Below, one piece after another: positions 1 to 5,811 of a stretch of DNA of 15,443 nt. The notes beneath the pieces are model-generated. The model saw nothing but the letters and a program-made list of their open reading frames with translations. It ran no database searches and was not told the origin of the DNA. The stretch's first letter is position 1. The number at the start of each line of letters is the position of its first letter. Made by a program: the position numbers and the translations under genes. The DNA is from Candidatus Faecousia faecipullorum (GTDB taxonomy: Bacteria; Bacillota; Clostridia; Oscillospirales; Oscillospiraceae): NCBI GenBank assembly GCA_018710805.1, contig DVJG01000093.1, forward strand, positions 1 to 15,443. The letters are read 5' to 3'.

Positions 1-28
1 CCATCACTTTTTCACTGTACAGTGCCAT
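1..28 (-). CDS. nifU: Fe-S cluster scaffold NifU/IscU, N-terminus only (partial)
   Basis: Only the first nine codons are inside the window, reading MALYSEKVM. That matches the usual start of clostridial NifU/IscU scaffolds, which carry three conserved Cys (not visible here) and assemble Fe-S clusters from sulfur supplied by the cysteine desulfurase. An AGGAG site sits 8 nt before the ATG. The gene starts 36 nt after the nifS stop on the same strand with no terminator between, so it should be the second gene of a nifS-nifU operon. The call rests on a short N-terminal match plus the diagnostic neighbour. Confidence 0.75.
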
Positions 29-64
29 AGTATTATCTCCTGTTCTCCAAAATGGGAAAGTTGT

Positions 65-1252
65 TTACAGAATATACTGCCGCTTGCCGGTCTGCAGATC
101 CCGCCAGACGGGGCTCATGTTCCGCAGGTACTGCACCACTTCCGGCACCACCTTCAGAATGTGATCGATTTCCTCGTCGGTGTTGTATTCGCTCAGGGAC
201 AGCCGCAGGGAGCCGTGGGCCACGTCGTGTACCCGGCCGATGGCCAGCAGCACATGGCTGGGGTCCAGGGAACCGGAGGTGCAGGCGGAGCCGGAGGAGG
301 CGGCCACGCCGTTCATGTCCAGCAGAAGCAGCAGGCTCTCGCCTTCAATGCCCTCGAAGCAGAAGCTCACGTTGCCGGGCAGCCGGTTCACCCGGTCGCC
401 GTTCAGGGCGCTGTGAGGGATTTTGCTGAGGCCCGCAATGAGCTTGTCCCGCATGGCGGCGACCTTCGGCATATTCTCGTCCATGTGTTCACAGGATTCC
501 TTCAGAGCCGCAGCCATGCCGCAGATGCCGGGGATGTTCTCGGTGCCGGCCCGCTTGCCCCGCTCCTGGGCGCCGCCTTCGATGATGTTGGTCAGAGGGA
601 AGCCCTTGCGGACATACAGTGCGCCGACGCCCTTGGGGCCGTGGAACTTGTGGCCGGAGAGGCTCAGCATATCGATGTTCTCGTCCTTGACGTTGATGTG
701 CAGATGGCCCACGGCCTGGACGGCGTCGGTGTGGAAGGGAACCCCAGCCTCTTTGCAGATGGCGCCGATTTCCGCAATGGGCAGAATGGAGCCGATTTCG
801 TTGTTGGCATACATGGTGGTGACCAGGCAGGTGTCGGGACGGATGGCGTCCTTGACCTGCTGGGCGCGGATGTTGTGTCCTTCCCGGACGTCCAGGTAGG
901 TGACCTCAAAGCCCTCTTTTTCCAGCTTTTTCAGGGTGTGCAGAACGGCGTGGTGCTCAAAGGCCGTGGAAATGATGTGCTTTTTGCCCTTGCGCTCGCC
1001 CCAGCGGGCTGCGGAGACAATGGCCTGATTATCGGCCTCGCTGCCGCCGGAGGTGAAGTAAATTTCCCGGGGCTCACAGCCCAGGCACTTGGCCACGGTC
1101 TCCCGGGCGGCGTCCAGAGCTTCCTTGGCCTCCTGGCCTACGGAGTGGAGAGAAGAGGGGTTGCCGTAAATTGTATGAAAGTAGGGCACCATGGCGTCAA
1201 TGGCCGTCTGGCTCATGGCGGTGGTTGCCGCGTTGTCAGCATAAACTTGCAC
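65..1252 (-). CDS. nifS: Cysteine desulfurase (NifS/IscS class)
   Basis: A 395-aa PLP enzyme that removes sulfur from L-cysteine to give alanine and an enzyme persulfide, feeding the scaffold encoded next. Visible: an N-terminal YADNAATT motif, His100/His101, the Asp176 region (HTDAVQ), PLP lysine Lys202 in LSGHKFHGPKG, and catalytic Cys324 in SSGSACTSG. The complete fold is present and the length is normal. The start is GTG at 1252, with GGAGGT 8 nt upstream. An in-frame ATG at 1285 would lie at or just before the predicted transcription start and has no ribosome site, so I reject it. It has its own promoter (1290-1318) overlapped by an inverted repeat, suggesting Fe-S or redox-responsive control (inferred). 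Confidence 0.95.
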   Translation of the reverse strand: MQVYADNAATTAMSQTAIDAMVPYFHTIYGNPSSLHSVGQEAKEALDAARETVAKCLGCEPREIYFTSGGSEADNQAIVSAARWGERKGKKHIISTAFEHHAVLHTLKKLEKEGFEVTYLDVREGHNIRAQQVKDAIRPDTCLVTTMYANNEIGSILPIAEIGAICKEAGVPFHTDAVQAVGHLHINVKDENIDMLSLSGHKFHGPKGVGALYVRKGFPLTNIIEGGAQERGKRAGTENIPGICGMAAALKESCEHMDENMPKVAAMRDKLIAGLSKIPHSALNGDRVNRLPGNVSFCFEGIEGESLLLLLDMNGVAASSGSACTSGSLDPSHVLLAIGRVHDVAHGSLRLSLSEYNTDEEIDHILKVVPEVVQYLRNMSPVWRDLQTGKRQYIL

Positions 1253-1289
1253 TTTGGAAAACCTCCATTTACCTAGTAATTCCATAGGA

Positions 1290-1318
1290 AGAATAGCACG
1301 ATTTACCTACTTTGTCAA
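1290..1318 (-). promoter_or_regulatory. Sigma-A-type promoter of nifS-nifU
   Basis: On the minus strand, -35 TTGACA (1318-1313) and -10 TATTCT (1295-1290) are separated by 17 nt. The predicted transcription start is near 1283, leaving a leader of about 30 nt before the GTG start of nifS. The -35 hexamer lies between the arms of the inverted repeat at 1301-1326. Confidence 0.8.
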
Positions 1319-1326
1319 TAGGTAAT
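1301..1326. promoter_or_regulatory. Inverted repeat over the nifS promoter, probable operator
   Basis: Plus-strand arms ATTTACCTA (1301-1309) and TAGGTAAT (1319-1326) flank a 9-nt centre that holds the -35 hexamer. A third copy of ATTTACCTA occurs at 1267-1275, between the transcription start and the ribosome site. The placement is that of a repressor operator. An Rrf2-family regulator such as IscR is the natural candidate for an isc/nif operon, but none is encoded here and I cannot match the motif to a known site. Confidence 0.55.
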
Positions 1327-1341
1327 TTGGCATTGCGAAAT

Positions 1342-1379
1342 CCCGGCGTTTCATGGGTATTTTTTCCGGAAACGCCGGG
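1342..1379 (-). terminator. Weak hairpin after the methionine sulfoxide reductase gene
   Basis: Ten-bp arms CCCGGCGTTT (1342-1351) and AAACGCCGGG (1370-1379) enclose an 18-nt loop and start 10 nt after the msrC stop. Only a short T run follows on the minus strand, so termination may be partial. The nifS promoter lies just beyond. Confidence 0.45.
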
Positions 1380-1388
1380 GTTATTCCC

Positions 1389-1835
1389 TTACAAAATTTC
1401 CTCAATGGCGGCGGCCACGGCTTCCAGTCCTGCCTGATCCGCCTCGGTAAAACGCCCCGGCGTGGGGCTGTCCATATCCAGCACGCCCCAGAGGGTTCCA
1501 TCCTTGCGTAGAGGTATGACGAGTTCCGAATTGGAAGCCGAATCGCAGGCGATATGGCCCGGAAATGCGTGGACATCGGGGACCCGCCGGGTTTTGTTTT
1601 CCAGAACGGCGGTGCCGCAGACCCCTTTTCCCACAGGAATTTCAATACAGGCAGGCTTTCCCTGGAAGGGATAGAGCACCAGCTTTTCCCCTTCCTTCCG
1701 GTAAAATCCCACCCAGTTCAGGTCCGGCAGTGTCTGCCAGAGCAGGGCGGAGAGATTGCTTAAATTCGCAATCAAATAAGGTACGTCTGCCGTAAGCGCC
1801 CGCACCTGAGATGAAAGCATATTGTAATCCACCAT
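1389..1835 (-). CDS. msrC: Free methionine-(R)-sulfoxide reductase (GAF fold)
   Basis: A 148-aa single GAF domain protein of the fRMsr family. It reduces free L-methionine-R-sulfoxide to methionine in the cytoplasm, usually with thioredoxin. The three family cysteines are present at Cys63, Cys73 (GKGVCGTA) and Cys97 (HIACDSASNSE). Their 10- and 24-residue spacing equals that of the E. coli enzyme (84, 94, 118). Start ATG at 1835 has CCTCCT (plus strand, 1843-1848) as an AGGAGG site with a 7-nt spacer. The gene is upstream of nifS on the same strand but separated by a hairpin and a second promoter, so it is probably its own unit. A repair role fits an anaerobe under oxidative stress. Confidence 0.92.
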   Translation of the reverse strand: MVDYNMLSSQVRALTADVPYLIANLSNLSALLWQTLPDLNWVGFYRKEGEKLVLYPFQGKPACIEIPVGKGVCGTAVLENKTRRVPDVHAFPGHIACDSASNSELVIPLRKDGTLWGVLDMDSPTPGRFTEADQAGLEAVAAAIEEIL

Positions 1836-1858
1836 AAAGGCTCCTCCTTTTTTCTCTT

Positions 1859-1887
1859 ATTTTAAAGGAAAGGCAAGGGTTTCGCAA
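1859..1887 (-). promoter_or_regulatory. Predicted sigma-A promoter of msrC
   Basis: Minus strand: -35 TTGCGA (1887-1882), 17-nt spacer, -10 TAAAAT (1864-1859). It lies in the 161-nt gap shared with the divergent spoIVB. The -10 is a 5/6 match and the -35 a 4/6 match to consensus. Confidence 0.55.
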
Positions 1888-1939
1888 GAAAAATTTCCCC
1901 CAATTCCCAACCCATTCCTCATTTTTCGACTTTTTCAGC

Positions 1940-1969
1940 GGTTACAAACCTGTCTGGGCGGTCATATTA
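1940..1969 (+). promoter_or_regulatory. Possible forespore sigma-G/sigma-F promoter of spoIVB
   Basis: CATATTA at 1963-1969 fits the sigma-G -10 consensus CATWHTA exactly, 27 nt before the spoIVB ATG. Eighteen nt upstream, GGTTA (1940-1944) matches the -35 consensus GHATR at 3 of 5 positions. In B. subtilis spoIVB is made in the forespore under sigma-F and sigma-G, so the position makes sense. The -35 is weak. Confidence 0.45.
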
Positions 1970-1996
1970 AGAGGGCAGAAAAGAGGAGGGCTGAAA

Positions 1997-2965
1997 ATGA
2001 AACAAAAATTTGCTTCCATAATACTTGCCTTTGTCCTGGCGACCCTGCTGCCCCTTCCTGTAAAGGCTGCGGAGGGCCTGATGCCTGTGGGGAAAATCAT
2101 CGGTCTACAGCTCAAGGACGGCACCGTCACCGTGGCGGCCTACGACGACGCCCTGGGCGGGAAGGCCCGGGACGCGGGGCTCAAAATCGGGGACGTCATA
2201 GAAAAGGTGGACGGGGAGACCGTGACCTCCGCCGAGGAGGTCCGCAGCGCCCTGGACCGCTGCGGAGAAGCGGTATGTCTGGAACTGCGCCGAAGCGGCA
2301 AGCCCGTTACCGTGACCTTGTCACCCCAGCGGTCCCAGGGGCGCGCCAAGCTGGGGGTCTATCTGCGCCAGGGCATCGCCGGCATCGGAACGGTGACGTT
2401 TTTTGACCCGGGCACGGGAACCTTCGGCGCTCTGGGCCATGGGGTCAGCAGCGCCAGAGGAACGCTTCTTTCCATGAAGGAGGGCTTTGCCTACAACGCC
2501 CAGGTGGAGGATGTGAAGCGCGGGGTATCCGGCCAGCCGGGGCAGCTCCGGGGAGTCGCCGATGGAGAGCATACCTTCGGCGTGCTCCGGAAAAACACCG
2601 CCCAGGGTGTATTCGGAACCGCCAGCACCTTCTGCCAGGGGGAAATGCTTCCCTTGGCGGACTATGAAGACATTCACGCAGGTCCCGCCTCCATTCGCTC
2701 CACCGTCTCCGGAACCACGCCCAAGGAATATTCTGTGGAGATTGTAAAGGTCTATCCGGAGGCCCGGGAGGATGGGCGGAATTTTCTTCTGAAAGTCACT
2801 GACCCGGAGCTGCTGGCCGTCACGGGAGGCATTGTCCAGGGTATGTCCGGCAGTCCCATTTTGCAGGACGGCAAATTCGTAGGCGCCGTAACCCACGTTC
2901 TGGTGGGAGACGCCGCCGTGGGCTACGGTATCTATATCGGAAATATGCTGCAGGCTGCGGCCTAG
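1997..2965 (+). CDS. spoIVB: SpoIVB, forespore signalling serine protease
   Basis: A 322-aa secreted PDZ-serine protease. In B. subtilis SpoIVB is exported from the forespore into the intermembrane space, where it cleaves SpoIVFA and so triggers pro-sigma-K processing. Visible: an N-terminal signal or anchor segment (residues 4-24, ending near VKAAEG), a PDZ domain (about 45-110), and a C-terminal protease domain with His148 (GALGHGVSS), Asp269 (VTDPELL) and Ser284 (GMSGSP), matching the known catalytic triad context. It is shorter than the B. subtilis protein, mainly at the N-terminus. A GGAGG site lies 8 nt before the ATG. The next gene has its own promoter just after the stop, and no terminator is seen between them. 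spo0A, the usual downstream neighbour, is about 11.6 kb away. Confidence 0.95.
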   Translation: MKQKFASIILAFVLATLLPLPVKAAEGLMPVGKIIGLQLKDGTVTVAAYDDALGGKARDAGLKIGDVIEKVDGETVTSAEEVRSALDRCGEAVCLELRRSGKPVTVTLSPQRSQGRAKLGVYLRQGIAGIGTVTFFDPGTGTFGALGHGVSSARGTLLSMKEGFAYNAQVEDVKRGVSGQPGQLRGVADGEHTFGVLRKNTAQGVFGTASTFCQGEMLPLADYEDIHAGPASIRSTVSGTTPKEYSVEIVKVYPEAREDGRNFLLKVTDPELLAVTGGIVQGMSGSPILQDGKFVGAVTHVLVGDAAVGYGIYIGNMLQAAA

Positions 2966-2970
2966 GGTCA

Positions 2971-2999
2971 TTGACAGCGTGTCTGAACGGTGGTATCAT
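2971..2999 (+). promoter_or_regulatory. Sigma-A promoter of the NifX-like gene
   Basis: -35 TTGACA (2971-2976), 17-nt spacer, -10 TATCAT (2994-2999). It starts 6 nt after the spoIVB stop. The predicted transcription start near 3007 rules out the longer in-frame start at 2971 for the following gene. Confidence 0.75.
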
Positions 3000-3030
3000 C
3001 GTCTCAGAACAGCAAAGGAGCGTGTTTTCC

Positions 3031-3465
3031 ATGAAAATTGCCATTCCCTATGAGGACGGAGCCATCTTCCAGCACTTCGGCCACACCGCCGCCTTTATGA
3101 TCTACACCATTGAAGACGGCGCTGTGGTGGACTCCCAGCTTCTTCCCTCCGGCGGCGCAGGCCACGGAGCTCTGGCGGCAGTGCTGGGGCAGGACGGCGT
3201 CCAGGCCCTCATCTGCGGCGGCATCGGCAGCGGCGCCCGCATGGCCCTTTCTGAGTATGGCATTGCCGTCTACGGCGGTGTCAGCGGCGACGCCGACGAG
3301 GCGGCCCAGGCCTTCGCCGAAGGTGTGCTGGATTTCGACCCCGAGGCCAAGTGCACCCACCACGACCACGGGGAAGGCCATACCTGCGGCGACCACGGGG
3401 AAGGCCATTCCTGCGGCGACCACGGCTGTGGCAGCCATGGCTGCGGCGGTCACACCTGCCACTAA
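3031..3465 (+). CDS. NifX/NifB-family metal-cofactor protein with His/Cys-rich tail
   Basis: A 144-aa protein. Residues 1 to about 100 form the dinitrogenase iron-molybdenum cofactor biosynthesis fold (MKIAIPYEDG start, FGHTAAF, ICGGIGSGAR), which binds Fe-S or FeMo-co-like clusters in NifX, NafY and many stand-alone proteins of non-diazotrophs. Residues 108-144 form a low-complexity tail with 10 His and 6 Cys, plus Asp and Gly, suited to binding metal ions. Part of the tail is encoded by a 27-bp tandem repeat. ATG at 3031 has GGAG 10 nt upstream. No nitrogenase genes are in view, so a nitrogen-fixation role should not be assumed. Metal storage, insertion or sensing is inferred from the tail. 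Confidence 0.88.
   Translation: MKIAIPYEDGAIFQHFGHTAAFMIYTIEDGAVVDSQLLPSGGAGHGALAAVLGQDGVQALICGGIGSGARMALSEYGIAVYGGVSGDADEAAQAFAEGVLDFDPEAKCTHHDHGEGHTCGDHGEGHSCGDHGCGSHGCGGHTCH
3364..3420 (+). repeat. 27-bp tandem repeat coding the His/Cys tail
   Basis: Two 27-bp units (3364-3390 and 3391-3417) differ at one base. A third, diverged unit starts at 3418. Each codes for D-H-G-E-G-H-(T/S)-C-G. The in-frame 9-codon unit suggests the tail grew by slippage or unequal exchange. Confidence 0.85.
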
Positions 3466-3468
3466 AGA

Positions 3469-3496
3469 AAAATGCAAGCAGACAGGCTGGCATTTT
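3469..3496 (+). terminator. Terminator hairpin after the NifX-like gene
   Basis: Arms AAAATGC (3469-3475) and GCATTTT (3490-3496), plus an inner AGC/GCT pairing, start 4 nt after the stop. The T run is inside the 3' arm. Repeat element copy A begins 5 nt downstream. A related hairpin recurs at 3699-3730. Confidence 0.6.
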
Positions 3497-3500
3497 GAGG

Positions 3501-3689
3501 CTGTCGGAAAACCCCTGTGGGCTTTTCCGACAAACATTGGCAGCCTGCTGCGCGCATAATTTGTCCCCCGGCAGGGGGACAAATTCCACACTTGCAGTCT
3601 GAGAGGTATTTTCCGCCAGGTTCACGCCCCGGCGGAAAATTTTATGACTTTCTTTGCCGCCATAGGCGGCAAACTCTGCGAGGCTTTTT
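3501..3689 (+). repeat. Dispersed multi-hairpin element, copy A
   Basis: The 373-nt gap 3466-3838 has no gene and holds this element plus terminators and the next promoter. In order: stem 1 TGTCGGAAAA/TTTTCCGACA (3502-3532), a small GCAG/CTGC stem (3540-3551), a 12-bp stem 2 (3558-3585), stem 3 TTTTCCGCC/GGCGGAAAA (3609-3639), stem 4 TTTGCCGCC/GGCGGCAAA (3653-3673), and a small CTC/GAG (3674-3682) followed by CTTTTT. It is collinear with copy B, with the same loop lengths in stems 2, 3 and 4. No coding capacity seen. Confidence 0.9.
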
Positions 3690-3698
3690 AAATAAACG

Positions 3699-3730
3699 AA
3701 AAAATGCCGGCGAATACGCCGGCATTTTTT
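3699..3730 (+). terminator. Strong terminator hairpin on the right flank of copy A
   Basis: Arms of AAAAAA plus TGCCGGC (3699-3711) pair with GCCGGCATTTTTT (3718-3730), ending in six T. It matches the left-flank hairpin (3469-3496) at about 21 of 28 aligned positions, as if one were a diverged copy of the other. It blocks read-through into the phosphohexomutase promoter. Confidence 0.85.
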
Positions 3731-3754
3731 CCGTTTCCCGGTCCTGATACAATA

Positions 3755-3783
3755 TTGACAATCGAATGAAAATTGCGTATATT
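3755..3783 (+). promoter_or_regulatory. Sigma-A promoter of the phosphohexomutase gene
   Basis: -35 TTGACA (3755-3760), 17-nt spacer, -10 TATATT (3778-3783). The predicted transcription start is near 3791, giving a leader of about 48 nt. It is one of the closest consensus matches in the window. Confidence 0.85.
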
Positions 3784-3838
3784 ATATTTAGTTAAATTGT
3801 ACCCATTCCATTAAATTTTATAAGGACAGGTGATTCCC

Positions 3839-5521
3839 ATGTACACAGACGATTATCAGCGCTGGCTGAACTTCCCCCTGGAAGATGCGGCCCTGAAAGC
3901 GGAGCTTGAGGCCATTGCAGGCCAGGACGAGCAGGTGAAGGACCGCTTTGCGGTTTCCCTGAAGTTCGGCACCGCCGGCCTCCGGGGCATGCTGGGCGCT
4001 GGCTCCAACCGGATGAACATCTACGTCGTCCGTCAGGCCACCCAGGGCCTCTGCAACTGGGTCAAGACCCAGGGCGGAAACCAGCTGGTGGCAATTTCCT
4101 ACGACAGCCGCATCAACTCCGACGTCTTCGCCAAAAATGCCGCCTGTGTCCTGGCAGCCAACGGCATCCGCGTCCGCATCTATGACGCCCTCATGCCCGT
4201 GCCTGCCCTGTCTTTCGCCACCCGATACTACGGGGCCAACGCAGGCATTATGGTGACGGCCTCCCACAACCCCGCCAAATACAACGGCTATAAGGCCTAT
4301 GGCCCTGACGGCTGCCAGATGACCGACGATGCCGCCGCCGTGGTCTACGACGAAATTCAGAAAACCGACATTCTGGAAGGCGCAAAAATGATGTCCTTCG
4401 AGGAGGGCGTGGCCCAGGGTCTGATTCAGTATGTAGGCGACGACTGCAAGGAAGCCCTCTACGACGCCATCAAGGCCCGGTCCGTCCGGCCCGGCCTGTG
4501 CAAGACTGCGGGTCTAAAACTGGTTTACTCCCCGCTGAACGGCTCCGGCCTGGTGCCCGTGACCCGGGTGCTTCGGGACATCGGCATTGACGACATCACC
4601 ATCGTCCCCGAACAGCAGTACCCCGACGGCAACTTCCCCACCTGTCCCTACCCCAACCCGGAGATTTTTGAGGCCCTGCGGCTGGGTCTGGAGCTGGCGA
4701 AGAAGTCCGGCGCAGACCTGATGCTGGCCACGGACCCCGATGCTGACCGGGTGGGCATCGCCATCCGCTGCCCCGACGGAAGCTACGAGCTGGTTTCCGG
4801 CAACGAGGTAGGCGTCCTGCTTCTGGATTACATCTGCGAGGGCCGCATTGAAAAGGGCACCATGCCCCAAAATCCCGTGGCCGTCAAGTCCATTGTCTCC
4901 ACACCTCTGGCCGACGCCGTGGCAAAGAGCTACGGCGTGGAAATGCGGAGCGTCCTCACGGGCTTTAAGTGGATTGGCGACCAGATTGCCAATCTCGAGG
5001 CCGCCGGGGAAGTGGATCGCTTTATCTTCGGCTTTGAAGAGAGCTACGGCTATCTGGCCGGTCCCTACGTCCGGGACAAGGACGCCATTATCGGCTCCAT
5101 GCTCATCTGTGAAATGGCCGCCTACTACCGTTCCATCGGCTCCTCCATCAAGGAGCGCCTGGAGCGCATCTATCAGAAGTTCGGCCGTTACCTGAACAAG
5201 GTGGACTCCTTCGAGTTCCCGGGCCTGTCCGGTATGGACAAAATGGCGGGAATCATGGACTCTCTGCGGAAGAACCCGCCTGCGGAGATCGGCGGCTACA
5301 AGGTGGAAACGGTCACGGACTACCTGCAGCCCGAGAAGACCGGCCTCCCCGCCGCCAATGTGCTGATTTACGCCCTGGAAGGCGGTGCCACCGTGGTGGT
5401 CCGTCCCTCCGGCACCGAGCCCAAGATCAAGACCTACTTCACCACTCTGGGCAAGGACCTTCAGGAGGCCGAGGCCCAGAAGGAGAAGCTGGCCCAGGCT
5501 CTGAAGCCCATTCTGGCATAA
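3839..5521 (+). CDS. Phosphoglucomutase/phosphomannomutase (alpha-D-phosphohexomutase)
   Basis: A 560-aa cytoplasmic enzyme that interconverts glucose-1-phosphate and glucose-6-phosphate (or the mannose forms), resembling the B. subtilis PgcA group in length and motifs. Visible in order: TAGLRG (45-50), catalytic phosphoserine Ser142 in TASHNP, metal loop DPDADR (299-304), sugar-binding loop FEESYG (399-404), and phosphate loop RPSGTEPK (522-529). All four family loops are intact. ATG at 3839 is chosen because AGGTG (3828-3832) lies 6 nt upstream; the in-frame GTG at 3830 overlaps that site. It is transcribed alone. It would link glucose-1-phosphate from the phosphorylase at 8782-11115 to glycolysis, or supply sugar nucleotides. 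Substrate preference cannot be read from sequence. Confidence 0.95.
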   Translation: MYTDDYQRWLNFPLEDAALKAELEAIAGQDEQVKDRFAVSLKFGTAGLRGMLGAGSNRMNIYVVRQATQGLCNWVKTQGGNQLVAISYDSRINSDVFAKNAACVLAANGIRVRIYDALMPVPALSFATRYYGANAGIMVTASHNPAKYNGYKAYGPDGCQMTDDAAAVVYDEIQKTDILEGAKMMSFEEGVAQGLIQYVGDDCKEALYDAIKARSVRPGLCKTAGLKLVYSPLNGSGLVPVTRVLRDIGIDDITIVPEQQYPDGNFPTCPYPNPEIFEALRLGLELAKKSGADLMLATDPDADRVGIAIRCPDGSYELVSGNEVGVLLLDYICEGRIEKGTMPQNPVAVKSIVSTPLADAVAKSYGVEMRSVLTGFKWIGDQIANLEAAGEVDRFIFGFEESYGYLAGPYVRDKDAIIGSMLICEMAAYYRSIGSSIKERLERIYQKFGRYLNKVDSFEFPGLSGMDKMAGIMDSLRKNPPAEIGGYKVETVTDYLQPEKTGLPAANVLIYALEGGATVVVRPSGTEPKIKTYFTTLGKDLQEAEAQKEKLAQALKPILA

Positions 5522-5531
5522 AAGTCTATAA

Positions 5532-5564
5532 AAATACCGCAGGCGGTAACCGCCTGCGGTATTT
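5532..5564 (+). terminator. Phosphohexomutase terminator hairpin, left flank of copy B
   Basis: A 15-bp perfect stem AAATACCGCAGGCGG (5532-5546) with CCGCCTGCGGTATTT (5550-5564) and loop TAA, starting 10 nt after the stop. The trailing T run is short because element copy B begins four bases later. Confidence 0.8.
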
Positions 5565-5567
5565 AAA

Positions 5568-5760
5568 CTGTCAAAAATCCTCTTTGAGGCTTTTTGACAA
5601 GTGTTTTGCAGTCTCCTGCGCGCATAATTTGTCCCCCATTGGGGGGGCAAATTCCACACTTGGAGCCTGAGAAGTGTTTTCTGCCAGGTACACGCCCCGG
5701 CAGAAAACGGTTTTCATTTTATTTGCCGCCCCAGGCGGCAAACTCTGCGAGACTTTTTTG
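5568..5760 (+). repeat. Dispersed multi-hairpin element, copy B
   Basis: Collinear with copy A. Stem 1 TGTCAAAAA/TTTTTGACA (5569-5599), GCAG/CTGC (5608-5619), 12-bp stem 2 (5626-5653) with one G-U pair, stem 3 TTTTCTGCC/GGCAGAAAA (5677-5707), stem 4 TTTGCCGCC/GGCGGCAAA (5722-5742), CTC/GAG (5743-5751), then CTTTTTTGAC. Its left end GTCAAAAA and right end TTTTTGAC form short terminal inverted repeats. No coding capacity is seen in the 290-nt gap. Confidence 0.9.
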
Positions 5761-5768
5761 ACGAGATG

Positions 5769-5803
5769 AATACCGCAGGCGATAACCGCCTGTGGTATTT
5801 TTG
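5769..5803 (+). terminator. Second copy of the phosphohexomutase terminator, right flank of copy B
   Basis: ATACCGCAGGCG, ATAA, CCGCCTGTGGTAT (5770-5798), followed by TTTT on the plus strand. It matches the left-flank hairpin at 27 of 29 positions. It lies 13 nt beyond the MATE stop on the other strand and could also end that transcript, though the minus strand lacks a clear T run. Confidence 0.7.
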
Positions 5804-5811
5804 CGCCGATT

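Noticed and set aside
161..1276. A 371-codon plus-strand frame opposite nifS, and similar long antisense frames opposite the ABC ATPase (11558-12817), apeB (13105-14385), nhaC (7410-8777) and the phosphohexomutase (4514-5659)
   Set aside because: All lie opposite strongly supported genes and show only the composition expected of a complement strand.
1342..1379. The GC-rich inverted repeat as a nifS riboswitch
   Set aside because: It lies upstream of the predicted nifS transcription start, so it belongs to the end of the msrC transcript.
3364..3420. Tandem repeats as a CRISPR array
   Set aside because: The units are contiguous with no spacers and are in frame within a gene.
3281..3625. Arg-rich minus-strand frames around the NifX-like gene
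   Set aside because: They are the complement of the His/Cys-coding tandem repeat and part of the hairpin element. There is no ribosome site or domain.
3501..3689. Element copy A as a riboswitch for the phosphohexomutase gene
   Set aside because: A strong terminator and then the gene's promoter lie between the element and the gene. The other copies lie at gene 3' ends, so a 5' leader role does not fit.
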